This document shows, one piece after another, positions 13,544 to 25,760 of a stretch of 64,000 bases of DNA. Every line of letters begins with the position of its first letter. Within the stretch, counting starts at the first letter, position 1. The stretch comes from Fistularia commersonii (lineage: Eukaryota; Chordata; Actinopteri; Syngnathiformes; Fistulariidae): assembly GCA_037954325.1 (NCBI GenBank), contig JBBMNZ010000007.1, positions 6,691,001 through 6,755,000 on the forward strand, given 5' to 3'. The notes beneath the pieces were generated by a model. That model made no database searches and was not told where the DNA came from. It worked only from the letters and a program-made list of their open reading frames with translations. The position numbers were made by a program, and so were the translations under genes.

Positions 13544-15660
13544 AACCCTCGCTCCTGCACTTCACACTTGCCTGAGAAGGCTGAGAGGGCACGTGTAATT
13601 GCATTTTCTCTTGCCCCCTCCCCGTCCAGAAACTCATATGCTAGATACGGGAAATTTGAAGATTCCCCCAGCTCTGGCCTATTCTTCCAATTCCTTTTTT
13701 CTCAGTTATTCCCCGGCGCCTCCTCGCCGCTCACCTCCTCTTCCTCCGCGCGCTGCTAGTATGTCGAAATGTGTGGCGTGCGGAGACGAAATTAATTGGA
13801 TCATGCCGAGGAAGCGTTCAGCCCCCCGTGGCGCGCTGATGTGCGAGGTTAGATTGGCGCGCCCCGCCGCCGAGAACTCGTGACAAGGCCGAAGGATGCG
13901 CCCGGAATCGGGGGAAAAAAGCGGGTGCTATACATAAACTGGAAACAAAACAGTAAAAACAAAAAAAAAAAAAAACCCAGCAGCTGCCTTTTTCTACAGT
14001 GTTTCATGCAATATGCATGTCTCAGAGCGGCGTGGCAGATGCGCTGTGTATCTGCCAGTGGCGAACGCGGGCGCCGTTTAAATCTGGGTTAGGAAATCCC
14101 TGGTTGAGGTGATCAAACGCGGCCATGCTAATGAAGCGTTTGCTCCAGTAATGGCGCCCGCCGAACGCAAACGCCCGCAAAAAACGAGCTCGCTCTGATC
14201 GAGGAATCACAATTTGCGGCGCCAAATTGTTAACAAGCGCGAAACGCACGACATTTCGAGCTAACCGGCTACCGGCTAACCTCCTCTTCGGGCCGTGCGG
14301 CCCGACCACCAGGGGGCGCTACACCTTCTTGCGTCCAGAGAGGATTCCCCTGGTCTTCTACATGTTTGGAAACTGTTCGTTTTATTCAAAGTTTTAAAGG
14401 TAGCCATAAAAGTGTGTGTGCATGCTTCAACGGCTCACCCATCACCTTTAATTTTGTGTTGTTTTCTCCCCCCTACACTGCATTACCTGCATCGAGATAG
14501 CATCTTCGGCGTGTTCAGAGGCTGTCCTGCGGTTTTATAAATGCGCCTCCCGCTCTCCCGGCTCGCTCGCTGTCTGATCGCCGCCGTGGCCTTTTTGACT
14601 TCTCTGTTTGGCCTCCTTCCTCTGTCACGCCGGCCGGCCCCGTCTGATTGATGACAGTTGTGTATCTAATGGCACAGAACCCGGGTTTGCGTGACCGGAC
14701 CGGCGCTGGCTCATTGGCCTTGCGGTCGCCCCCTCCCTCCCTCCCAATGAGGTGGGCGTCGGAGTGAGATGGCCGGCGAGCGATGGCGTTGTTGATCGGC
14801 GTCTCGGCGCTCCCGGCTCGTTTGTCTTCATCCCCCCTTCCTCTCTGCCAGGGACCGTAGCCCGATGTTGCAGGGACGGGAGGGAGGGAGGGAGGGAAGG
14901 GAAGGGAAGGAGGGAGGGGACAAGGCCACCAGATCTCCCCGCGCATTATTCCCTGATGCTCGTCTTGAAGGTTTCCCCCTCGTCCCTTCCTCGGTCTCGC
15001 ACCGGAGACCCAAGGCCAAGCGGCGTGCTCGGCGTGTGTGCATCCGCATTAATTGGCACGGGAGCCGGGAGACTAAAACCACGTTATCTACCTCCACATT
15101 CCCCCCCCCTTCCTCTCCTTCCTCTCCTCCCTCTCTCTCTCTCTCTGGAGGTTGCTTCCATCATGCCGATTGCGTCGCCAGGTTTGTGAAGGATGTCGCC
15201 GCCAGCTGTCTTTTTCATGGACGGCTGCCAACCTCTTCCCGTATCTTCCGTCCGCTGTCATTTCCTCATTTATTCCAATCTCTCTTTTTTTTTTTTTTTT
15301 TTTTTTTACCCCCTTCTTCCTCTCCTCCTCCTCCTCCTCCTCCCTCTGTTTATCTGCAAATGAACTCCAGCCCGTGTCTGTTTTCCAGCCTTGTTTTGTT
15401 TGGGGGGGGGGGGGGGGGGGGGGAATTCAGCTCTTCCTCCGCGAGGGCGATACGGCGGCCGCGCTGGCACGCCGGCGCCAAGGTCGCTCCAGTTTGAGAG
15501 CGGCCAGGTCGCCAGGCCGACCCCTTGTCTGCCGCGCCAATCGCTGAGCGGCGCGTGTCAAGCCAGAGACAGCTTCTGCATCTGATCTGGAAATATCAGA
15601 ACACTGATGGCTCCCCGGATTTTTCTTTTGGGTGGAGCAGTGAATTTTCTGCACAGCAGC

Positions 15661-15664
<4 letters not shown>

Positions 15665-15745
<81 letters not shown>
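15665..15745. repeat. TG microsatellite, about 40 units
   Basis: An almost pure 81-bp TG run, the longest dinucleotide tract in the window. Confidence 0.97.
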
Positions 15746-15746
<1 letters not shown>

Positions 15747-16971
15747 AGTTTCACCACATTCCATTTGCCAGCCGTGATACAGGGGAGATGGTGAAAGACA
15801 GATTCGGCGCTCCGGGCAGGGTCCATTAATTACATTGTGTCTAAGCCGTCTCGTGTACACATTTAAAAGCATGGCTGATGTGAACCCCCTCAAACACACA
15901 CACAAACACACACACACAGAAACCCTCTGTTTGGAGTTGTGACGTTGTTGACGCTCGACGTTTGTCTGTGAGCTTGGAAACAACTTTAATTTGAATATTT
16001 TTTGAAGCAGATGAGTGGCCTGATGGGGTGTGTGTGTGCGTATGTGTGTGTGTGTGCGTGCGTGCGCGCGTGTGTGTGTCAGAATCCTCTCCACACTCGT
16101 TTAACCCTGGCCTCCGGTGAAGTGCAAGTGGAAGACGATGCCCCCTCCTCCTCTTCTTCTAGACTCACAGAACAGTCAGTCTTTTATTCCCTTTGTCACT
16201 TTCGCTCGAGGATTTTTGTTTTTTTTTTTCCCTTTAAGCTCTCTCCACGCCGGGTTGTGGATCCGTCTGCGGCGGAGGCGCCTAATGAAGGGCCCTAGAC
16301 ACGTCTGCTTTGACTTCAAGCCCCTGAAATCCAAATATCCGCCGTACTCTGGAATAAGTAAGGGCTCTCCAGCGCACCTCTCGCCGCTGCTGTTCTCCAT
16401 GTGCGTTTTTTTTTGGTCCGCTTGCCTTCCTAACGCCGCGAACCCCCTCCTTCGGGCGTCTGATGAACTTCTAAAAATCGCTCCGTTGATGATCCGCTCT
16501 GATAGTCTAGTCAAAGGGAGCGGTTTCCGCCGAGAGGGGCCGTGTTTGTACTTGTTGTTAAAGCAAAACGGACTAGAGGGTGGGAGGAGTGTTTCTGTGA
16601 TCTCCTGCCTCTTCCAGAACCATCTGCGTCGCGTAGTATTAGCACGTACAAATATATAAGTTTGTCACATGTCGCCGTGCCCCTTGCCGGGGGCGAGAGC
16701 AGATTGCCGAGCCGGTCGGAGTCGCGCCAACGGCGCCGGATGCGGGGGGTTTGGCAGGGCGCGATCGGGGGTTTGTAAGCCTTCCCGGACTCGCTAATGG
16801 GATATTTTTGTTTCCAGCTCTATCACAGCGAAGGACAAATTACTTCAAACCTTGAGGCGATGGAGAGTCGGCCATTAGGCGCGCGTCACCGTCGCGTTTT
16901 TGTTTACGCGCCCGTTTTAAACCATTTGTGTGACGGAAGGCCGCGCAAACCCCAATGATAACGCCAATTTG

Positions 16972-17253
16972 TACCATCATTTCCGGACTAGCGCACCTCG
17001 ATATAAGCCGCGCCGGCTAGCTGATCGCTATCTCGGGCTTCCTCGTGCACGCTAAAACTGTCAAAGTTGTCTTCTTCGGTGTCGGAGTTGAACGGACTCA
17101 GAATTTCCCGGTCATTTCATTGGTCCGATGTGACGAGGATAGATGTTTTAGCGGTGTGAAGCTTGTTAGCCACCTCCTCCAAAAAATCCATATATTAGCC
17201 GCAGCGTTGTTTAAGTGAAATAAGTCAGGGCGTAACGTCCGAAAATTATGGTA
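16972..17253 (+). mobile_element. MITE copy A of the same family
   Basis: 282 bp, with ends TACCATCATTTCCGGAC and the reverse complement of TACCATAATTTTCGGAC (15 of 17 match). The interior shares long segments with copy B in the same order, for example GCCGGCTAGC, CGGTCATTTCAT, TCCGATGTGACGAGGATA and CCATATATTAGCCGCA. It is more decayed than copy B. Confidence 0.82.
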
Positions 17254-17559
17254 TTTGGGTTTTAATGTCGTCTGTACAGTATGGCTACGTTTCAAGATCC
17301 TGACGGAAATACCGAAATTTCCAGACTACGTTTTGGACACTAAGGTTTAAACAACAATGCAGCTAATATATGAATTTTTGGGGGGGGGGGGCTCATGAGC
17401 TTCATGTCGCCAAAATGGATGGATGGATTTTTCCCTGATATTTTTTATTAATCTTTTTTTATCAGCCGTGTTACAGGCACCATTCGGATTTGTGGATGTT
17501 ACCAGTATGTATTTAATTAAAAGTTAAAAAATCTTCCTGTGTCAATATCTCATTTTGCA

Positions 17560-17690
17560 ACAGGGACACCTGCAGCTTATAGACAAGAGCAGCTTATATA
17601 TGTACACATATTTGTTTATTTTCAGCCAGTGCGGCTTATACTCAGGTGCGCTCAATAGTCTCAATAGTTTCATTGGTTCTGTGAACGAGC
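17560..17690 (-). mobile_element. Decayed relative of the MITE family, inverted
   Basis: The stretch GTGCGGCTTATACTCAGGTG then CGCTCAATAGTC is the inverted form of the AATAGTGCGC/ATAAGCCGCA motif of copies A and B. Ends are not clear. It lies 300 bp from copy A. Confidence 0.45.
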
Positions 17691-17800
17691 TCGTAACTCA
17701 AATTGCTCATATGATAAATTTAATTTCCCCACTGAGATTGACTGAAACGCTATTAATCCGTTCCAGACCCCCAGTTTTTGTCACGCAAATAAGAAAAATG
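17690..17800. mobile_element. Pogo/Tigger- or mariner-like terminal fragment
   Basis: GAACGAGCTCGTAACTCAAA and CGCTATTAATCCGTTCCAGA resemble terminal sequence of pogo/Tigger-type DNA transposons. Only one end is visible, next to the TA microsatellite. Confidence 0.4.

Positions 17801-17803
<3 letters not shown>

Positions 17804-17845
<42 letters not shown>
17804..17845. repeat. TA microsatellite
   Basis: A pure 42-bp TA run beside a transposon end fragment. Confidence 0.96.
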
Positions 17846-17846
<1 letters not shown>

Positions 17847-18094
17847 CAAATAATCTTTAAAAGTTAGAGGAGGTGTAAAGAAGTAGTGTTACTACTATCC
17901 TTAACTTACTGGCCGCACATTTAATCCTATAATGTGTTGCTAAATGTTACGCTCACACTTTGCTACACTTTATATCTAAACTTAAGCCGCTGACAGATTG
18001 AATGTCGGTCCTCTTTTTAAAATGATCAACCAGCTTTGAACGCCTCTTCTCACGCCTCGTCTGTCCACGTTCCCGTCGTCCATTGCATCGAATC

Positions 18095-18705
18095 GGATAA
18101 GATAAACTATTGATCCCCATTGGGGAAATTCCTTTGGCGCAGAAGCGTAACGGTTGTAAATTAAAAAAAAAAAAAAAGGAAATAAATATGAATAGAAAGG
18201 AAGAAGATAGCTAGACAAAAAAAAAAAAATCACAAATAAATAGACAAGACAACATCAAGGAACAGTGAGGGTGAAAAAAAATATATAAATAGTGACAAAA
18301 ATAAATAGCAATGAATAAACAAAAATAGGCCGGATGTGTGCGTGCGGGGACAAACAAGGACAAGAGAGGGTGAGCTAGTGAGATTGTGGAATTGTGGAAG
18401 CAGTACAAGTGAATCCCCGTAAATATCTTCTTCCTTCTGTCGCTCACCGTATCTCACCAACGTATCCATCTCGTGACGGACAAGTCCACACCTTGCTTGT
18501 GATTTTCGGAGCTAAATAGTAGCGACCGGAACATTCGACTGTTTTTTTTTAAATGTCACTTCCCGGACAAACGGCGTCCACGTCGGCGTCGAACGCCCAT
18601 TCCCGAGCAAGACGGTGGACGGCAGCCCACTGCTCATGGTTCATCCATGATGGGTTTGTTGCAGAGAACGAATTTCCCCACGGGGATTAATAAAGGATAA
18701 ATTAT
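18095..18705. repeat. Region bounded by inverted retroposon tails
   Basis: Left: ATTGATCCCCATTGGGGAAA. Right: TTCCCCACGGGGATTAATAA. They are inverted relative to each other. Between them is A-rich, purine-rich sequence with ATAAATA words. Either two independent insertions in opposite orientation or one composite element. Confidence 0.5.
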
Positions 18706-18815
18706 TATTATACTGAGCCCGGCTCTCATAAGTTGATGCGCTCATAAGTCGGGGGTCTATGATAAGTGCTAACCGTTAGCGCCGTTGCTACTGTCTGTGC
18801 AACTACAGGAAGATG

Positions 18816-18819
<4 letters not shown>

Positions 18820-18854
<35 letters not shown>
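18820..18854. repeat. TA microsatellite
   Basis: A pure 35-bp TA run. Confidence 0.96.
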
Positions 18855-18857
<3 letters not shown>

Positions 18858-21800
18858 CAGGGCTTCTATTTTGCTCTGGAAGTGAGTAAATGACTCCCCC
18901 GCTCCTCCTCCTCTTTGGCTCCTTGCCGCTGTGAGATGGAATTGCTTTCCTGTTCGTTAAAGATTTTCTTGTTGCCGCCCTTGTTACGACCGCGGGAGTG
19001 AGATCACTCCCAACGGCTGAAAGTTCTCAGGGGAAAAAAAAAAAAAAAAAATTATGGGGTGGCAGGAGGAGCTGATGTAAATGACGAAATTTTTTTTTTT
19101 TTTTTTTTTTTTAAGCCATATCTGCGCGGTTGCCTCCTTTTTGACAACGCACAAATTAATGCCAGCGACTTGTCATTACACATTAAAGCGTGAACCAGCA
19201 AGGAAAGCTTTCTCTCCTGCGGTTGCCATGGCGGCAGGTGTGTTGTCACTTTGGGTATCGGGCCCTGCCAAATCCGCGGCCCACCTCTACTCCCCGTGAC
19301 CAAGATGTCGAGGCCTTCTAGTCTCGCCGGCATCTCTGGGAACGCTTAGCGTGTAATTTGTGGCGGTTGTGAAATATTCCCTCCGGTGACATCCCAGTCC
19401 CTACGTAACCGTGACGATGGAACAGCGCACGAGAACTTTTTTGTTTTTTCAAACCATATACGTCCACGCTCCGCCCCCATTCTGTATTTTTAAGTCCCCC
19501 CGGCTTCCACGGCGTGCGATTTTGTGCGCCGGCGCCAATCTTAATCACACGGCGCAGGCACACCTGCGAGAACAGATGTCCGCCGGGGCCGGCGTGCTGT
19601 TCCTCTTTAGGGCGGTGCATCTGCGCACACTTCCCCTCCCTCTACACCCCCCACCTCTTTTACCCGGAGTGTGTTGAGGGACCAGGGCGGCGAAAAATCA
19701 ATTCAATAGGAATTCAACGCCGGCGTGATCATAAATCAATTTTCAGCCCCCTTTTTTTTTTTTTTTTTTTTTTTTTTTGCAAGGGAAAGCTGTAAACAGC
19801 AGGTGTTGACCTTTTCAGAGGAGCCTCTTGGATGCAGGATGGATCCGGGTAATAAGAACGCGGCTTATGGCGATATTTGCCTCGCAGAGGAGCGTCGGGA
19901 CGTCCGCGCTAATGCCGCTATGATTAAGCGCTTTATGATGACATTAGCCAATTGCATGTTGTGTTTCGTATAATTACGGCCTTATCTGAGAGAAGGCATC
20001 TCCTGCATAGCTTCGCTTTGGCCTGCAGGCCCTCAGAATAATGTGGGCCATTAAATCAGATTGCCAGATAACTACTAATGTTAATAAGTTAACCAGACAG
20101 TATGATCTGTATTCCTTTTTTTTTTTTTTTTACTGCAATCAAAAAGAGGATCAACACCAAGCGCTTTGCTAGCTGATGTTTCAGTGCAGAACGACAGCCT
20201 ATATGAAAGAGGCCGCCAGGACGTGATTTATACAGGGCTATATATGTGTGTGTGTGTGTGTGTGTCTGTGTGTCGGTGTGTGTTTTCAAGGTGATCCTGC
20301 CTCCACCACCACCGCTGTGTTTTTAGGTGTAATGAGCTAAATGTATTTGACACGGCGGCGGCGGTAGAGACAAATACCCGCCACCCCTTGCATAGGAAAT
20401 ATAATTAGCATTGAGACACATGAGTGGTCGCTAACTGCCCAAGTTAATAATTGAATAGTTAATAACACGCCGGCGGCTACTTCTACGAGCACATGCTAAC
20501 ACGTGATTTATGTTCAGAGTATGTCTTTCGTTTTGAGCGTAAAGGTGCATTTTTTTCCCAATTTTTTTTGTTATTTATACAGCCGGCTCAGGAGGGGTTA
20601 ATATCATTTCTTTTTGAAGCCTTTTGTCCAAACAGCCTATTATCGCATTTGTTGCGAGCCACGCGGGAAAGCCAATCAGCTTAGTGCCTCGACAGGCCTC
20701 ATACCCGCCGCCATCCCATTCCCAGCCTGTGTCCAGAATTGATCCGGGCTCTTATCTCAGCTCTGATCCCCGTGTTATTTCGGGAGCATAGGGATTGCTT
20801 AATGATCTATTGACCCGATCTATCGATCGGTACAGTCAACCGCGATGGAGCATCTACTAAAGAGGAGCCCGCGGGGCGCTCGCTTCGCTCTTGCGTTCTC
20901 CCACTCCACCCGACCCGGCCGCTTACCCCGCGACCCGCCTCCGTCTCCCCCGTGGCACTGTGGAGATTCAGCTGGAACGTGCGCTAAGCGTCCGGCCGCT
21001 AAGCGCCGTTGGCGAAAGCATCCTTGCCGCCATATCTTTAGATTACTGGCGGTGATAAATCCTCTCGCTGCATCACCATTTAATCCTTTTTTTTTTTTTT
21101 TCTTGCAAGGGGGGTGGGTCTGTCTCTAAGAGCGTTATTCCATATGAGACACTTCCATGCTTGTTTAGGGAGCTAACTCCACTTGGTTCAGCCATCCGCC
21201 CCTCGGATGCGCCCGCCTCGGCCCGGATCTCGACCGCCTGTCGAGTTTCCGCGAGCTGCCGTGCGCGCGGGACCCCTTTGGGCGTATCGTGCGATGATTC
21301 GCCGCGCACCGCCGCCGGCCACGCATCCCGAGCAAATCTGGTTGATGTGAGCCGACAGGAATCCGGCCTGTTGCTCCAGTCAGTCAAAACTCCGGAGATT
21401 CCGGATGTGGCGGCGGTGACACTCGCCTCGGAGCATGCCGTCGCTGAGCTGTCTGCAAAGGCGGTCACACATTTGTGTAAAAGGGACAGGCGCCTAACGT
21501 CGCCGTGAGAATGTTTGACGCCGCATTCATTTCCGTGCTTCGGCGGCTTCAACCGGAGCCGCGTTCGCAACCTGGGAGCCGCTAAGGCGATGACAGCTTC
21601 CTCGCCGCAGCGCTCTCCAAACCAGAAGCTCTCGAACGCCCCTGATTCTTATTTTTAGTGACGCCGCCATCAATTAGGTATTTAGCATTTAGCAGGCGGA
21701 AAGGAAACGGGGAAGAAACTGCCGTCGCTTTTTCTCGTTTGCGCCGTCGCACCTCCGGATCGTTTTCACGGCGGTGCTTTCCGGGGGAGTTCGCGGGCGC

Positions 21801-22361
21801 CATTGTGTTTTCTTGTTCACACCGTTTTTGTCGGTGCGTCTGCAAACCCTAGAAATTAGGAGAGGAAGCGACACACTCCGGTCCAGATGGGCTTTTTGGA
21901 GCGAAGTTTCTGCGACAACGAAGCACGTTTTATCAATTAACGCCATTTTTTCCCCCTGAACTAACGCGGCGTGGGTAATTGTGCACCGGATGTGCTCTCC
22001 AAGTAATATCACGGTTCCCCCCGAGCGTGGCGTGTCGGGGCGTCCTTCCAGCCGTGGCAGAACTTAAGAAAGCTGATGTTCAGCGGGGTGTGCGCCGTTT
22101 CCCCTCCGTCGGATGTTTACCAGTTAAATAAAGTTGTTTTCATGAGGCCGTTTGAGGATGCTTAAAAAAAAAAAAAAATCAACATTGATAATTAGTCCCC
22201 TGTGTGTATGTGTGTGTGTGTGTGTACCCCCTTTTTATTTATTTACTTGTGAATTATGCGCTCCATCACTCGTGCAGTAGAAGCCGATGCCAGCATCTCG
22301 GGGCGTGACTGGACACACACATAGGTCCCACGATGATTTCAAATTACCCCCCCACCCCCAC

Positions 22362-22394
<33 letters not shown>

Positions 22395-22923
22395 TCATCC
22401 CCGCGTGTGTACGATACCACGGTCGATACCGGACGACTTTCAAGCAGCTCAATTTTACACTTGCTGCGGGGAACAGATGGCGCCCGCCGATAACGTGGCT
22501 GGATGTGGATTCATGGGTGGGGGAGCAGATCCTCAGGAGTACAAGAGAAAGGAGAAAAGAGGTTAGGATGTTGTGTAACGCTTCTTCACACAACCTGCAC
22601 GGATGAATAACTCTCTAATAGGATTCATAGAATGAATAGCTGATTGCGCGTCAACCCCGACTGTCTGTTTGAACGGCGCCGGGCTCCCTTGGGAAGAGAA
22701 AAATTGAAGATATGAGGAGGCGGGGCGTCGCCCTCCTCAGGGTACCTGTTGAAGATATTTCCCGTCCGCTGTGTAACGGATGGGCCGAGTCGCCGCGGCG
22801 ATAGGAGCCGGTATCTGAGTGGAAATAGGCGTCTATCTGCACCTCGTAAATCTCCGTTGTGTCAGCATGAATCTGCTGGTAGTACATATCCTTAGGGGGG
22901 GGGTTGGCAGTGTTTCGGGATGC

Positions 22924-22927
<4 letters not shown>

Positions 22928-22961
<34 letters not shown>
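22928..22961. repeat. TG microsatellite
   Basis: A pure 34-bp run; a CA run lies 550 bp upstream (22361-22389). Confidence 0.95.
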
Positions 22962-22963
<2 letters not shown>

Positions 22964-24154
22964 CGGGGACTCGCCCAAGTCAGAGCCGAGAGTTCTTCCA
23001 GCGAGTCCGGGCACATCTGGCTCGCGTTGGCGGGAGAAAAGAGGCCCCGACGGCAAGCCGGTTCTGGAAGGAACCGCCCCCGACTCCGGGCCCGTTCCCC
23101 ATAATCCCGCAGCAAAGCTTCCCCGGCCGCGCTTTCGGGAGGCGGGCGAACCTGGAGCGCCGTGACTGCGGCAACTCCGGGAGGCGTCCGGGATAACGAC
23201 GCCCCCGGGGGGGGGGTCGGCGTTTGCTCATCTGCTCGGAAAGGGAAAGCGAGAGGAGCAATTAAAAAGCGATGGCGGTGTTTTGCGGCGGTTGCCCCGA
23301 GGCTGGTGTCAGCCCCGCCCGCGCTCATGGCGCTCGCCATTCGGATGTTATACCTGTGGCACGCCGTGTTCCTCGCCCACGGAGACGGTTGTCCTTATTA
23401 AGCAGGCTGACTGGTGATATGTGTGTGTGTGTGTGTGTGTGTGGCAGACAGCGCCTGAGGCAAAGCTCCCACACATGCCGCAGATGCAGTGACCCTCGTC
23501 GGCGCAATGGAGGCGGGGTTAATTCCCCAGGAGCGGCGGTGGTGACGAGGGCGGGTTCAAGGAGGGCCGCGGCTCCTGTTGCTGCCGTTCGGAACAGCGA
23601 TTTGTTTTTTTGACGGGGTTTTCTTTACGAGCCGCCGATAACCCGCCCGTCCGGCCCTCTCGTCCTCGCAGATTTCTGAAATCTAAAAATACTGTCACCG
23701 TAAATGGGTAAAAAAAAAAAGGAGCCGCCGAGAAGGAGAGCGCTTGTTTTTTTTTTTTTTCTCTCTCTCGGTCCAAATCCTTCAATCACAGCTGAAATAT
23801 TTGAGGAGGGTCAGGGGGGGTTTAGAGAGCAAGAAGTAGGAATTACACAGGGACAATCTTGCCACTCTATCTCCGCGCCGTGAGACAGAGGCAGAAAGGA
23901 CCTATTTCTCGCCGTGTTAAGTGATTTGCAGGGCGGCGTCGGAGGAGGACCTGGCGGCGGCGGCGAATCATCCATTTGCATGACATTTCATTCCTCCCGA
24001 TAGAGAGACGTTAAGCAGAGTGGACGGTTTCCTCTCTCCAGACGCCAGAAGGTTTCTTTTTTTCTTTGCGCAGGAATGTCCTCAAGCCCTGTAAATCATT
24101 AGCGGCCTGTTAGCATCCAGAGTCGCGGAACAAGACTGTTGGATTTTCCTTTGC

Positions 24155-24618
24155 TGTGTGTGTGTGTGTGTGTGTGTGTTCGCTCGGGTCCGAAGGGAGA
24201 CTGAAGCGTGCGCATGTGTAGTCCCTCCCCTCATTTGTTACATAATGATGAGATATCGTGTGTGTGTGTGTGTGTGTGTGTGTGAGACCTGGTGTTGCTT
24301 TATCTAACCCCCCACACACACACCGCATTCCATTAGCTTCTCAGGCTTCCACGAGACCCACTTTCATACTTTTACGTAGCTCCTGGTTGACATGCTTATG
24401 CATCCTGCCATTCTGCGGCGGGCTGTTCAAGACACACACACACTCACACACACACACACACACACACACACCCTGTGTCCACTGCCAGCGAATGAGCGCA
24501 TTATGACTATGCTAGCGTTTGAAGCGGTTGTTCGAAGGCGAGGGGCGGGGTCACTTCTCAGAGTTGCGGCTCTGGAAAGCTGAGCGGCGGGGTTGGACGT
24601 ACAAAAAAAAGAAACCCA

Positions 24619-24648
<30 letters not shown>
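24155..24648. repeat. Four dinucleotide tracts, two TG then two CA
   Basis: TG at 24155-24179 and 24258-24284; CA at 24432-24471 and 24619-24648. The order makes the outer and inner pairs complementary. Confidence 0.92.
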
Positions 24649-24649
<1 letters not shown>

Positions 24650-25530
24650 CTGTGTTTGTGCCAAGTGCACGAGGCAGGAACAACCTTATGGACGGTCTCA
24701 CCAGACCAGACGGCCTGAAGATTAAAAGCCTCGTCACCATAAGGGGACATTTGGCTTGGGCCTTTGCTAACTTTGGCACGGCGTGGGGTTTTTCCACCGC
24801 CACCGGAAAAACAAGAAGAAAAAAAAAAAAAAAAAAAAAAGAAGGATTAAATACATTTTTCTCAAATCTTTGTCAGATGTTAATCCCGACAGCCCTAATC
24901 TGAAGCATGTGTTGGAGAACCTTTTTCTCCTGGAGTTACCTCTTGTTTTAATGCACCGTTTCTGTGCTTTTTTTTTTTTTTATTTTTAAAAGCGGGGTTT
25001 TGATGAAGCGCCAAAGTGAAAGTGTCACCGACGAGGCTGGAGAGCCGAGGCAGAGCGAAGCGCCATGAATATTTAAATGGAACAAGCATTTTCAAAGGAT
25101 CAGCCGTGAGAGACGACAACACGGCTGTCGGGAGGAGAGACTCTGCCCGCTGTAATAATCCTAATTCACTCCACAACTACGTTTTTGTGTGCGCGTGTGT
25201 GTGTGTGTGTGTGTGCGTGTGTATCAAGTATGTATAAGTAGCATGTATGTATGTTCGTGTGTGTATATATTGTTGGTGTATATAAAGTATGTGTGTTTGT
25301 GAAAATATATGTATGTATGTATTTGTATAGATGTATGAATGAACGTGTGCATTTCAACCTTAATGAGACTTTCATCATTAAGTCCACCGTACGTATGTGC
25401 GTGTGTGTGTGCGTGCGTGCGTGTGTGCGTGTGTATAAACACTGTATGTACATTTTGTATATGTTAGTGATTGCATATACATTATGTCTAAGCATGTGTG
25501 TGCATGCCCATCGCAATTAGCCATTTGCCC

Positions 25531-25532
<2 letters not shown>

Positions 25533-25591
<59 letters not shown>
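25533..25591. repeat. TG microsatellite
   Basis: A pure 59-bp run inside a 600-bp TG-rich zone (25190-25760). Confidence 0.97.
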
Positions 25592-25594
<3 letters not shown>

Positions 25595-25672
25595 AACCTA
25601 TATATTTGTGCACGCCACCTCTATTAACTCTAATTGTCGATTGTGTGTGTCTGTGTTTATGTGCGTGTGTGT

Positions 25673-25760
25673 GTAAACATGTTTATGTTTAAATGTGTAT
25701 GTAAACATGTTTATGTTTTAAGTGTGTGCGTAAACATGTTTTTGTTTAAGTGTGTGTGTG
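25673..25760. repeat. 28-29 bp minisatellite, three units
   Basis: GTAAACATGTTTATGTTT starts at 25673, 25701 and 25730 (third copy TTTTTG variant), separated by TG-rich spacers. Confidence 0.85.

Larger units (their letters stand above)
10708..16970. other. Non-coding, upstream region
   Basis: Holds C runs (13303-13322), G run (15402-15423), T run (15285-15307), and TG/CA tracts. A GGGA/GGAA run lies at 14877-14918. No gene recognised; long frames near 14515-15550 arise from C- and G-rich simple sequence on both strands. Confidence 0.65.

Noticed and set aside
15558..16094. 178-codon minus-strand His/Thr-rich frame
   Set aside because: Most of it is translated CA microsatellite.
22651..23340. 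229-codon minus-strand frame
   Set aside because: It contains a His/Thr run from a TG tract and is overlapped by equally long plus-strand frames. Not a gene.
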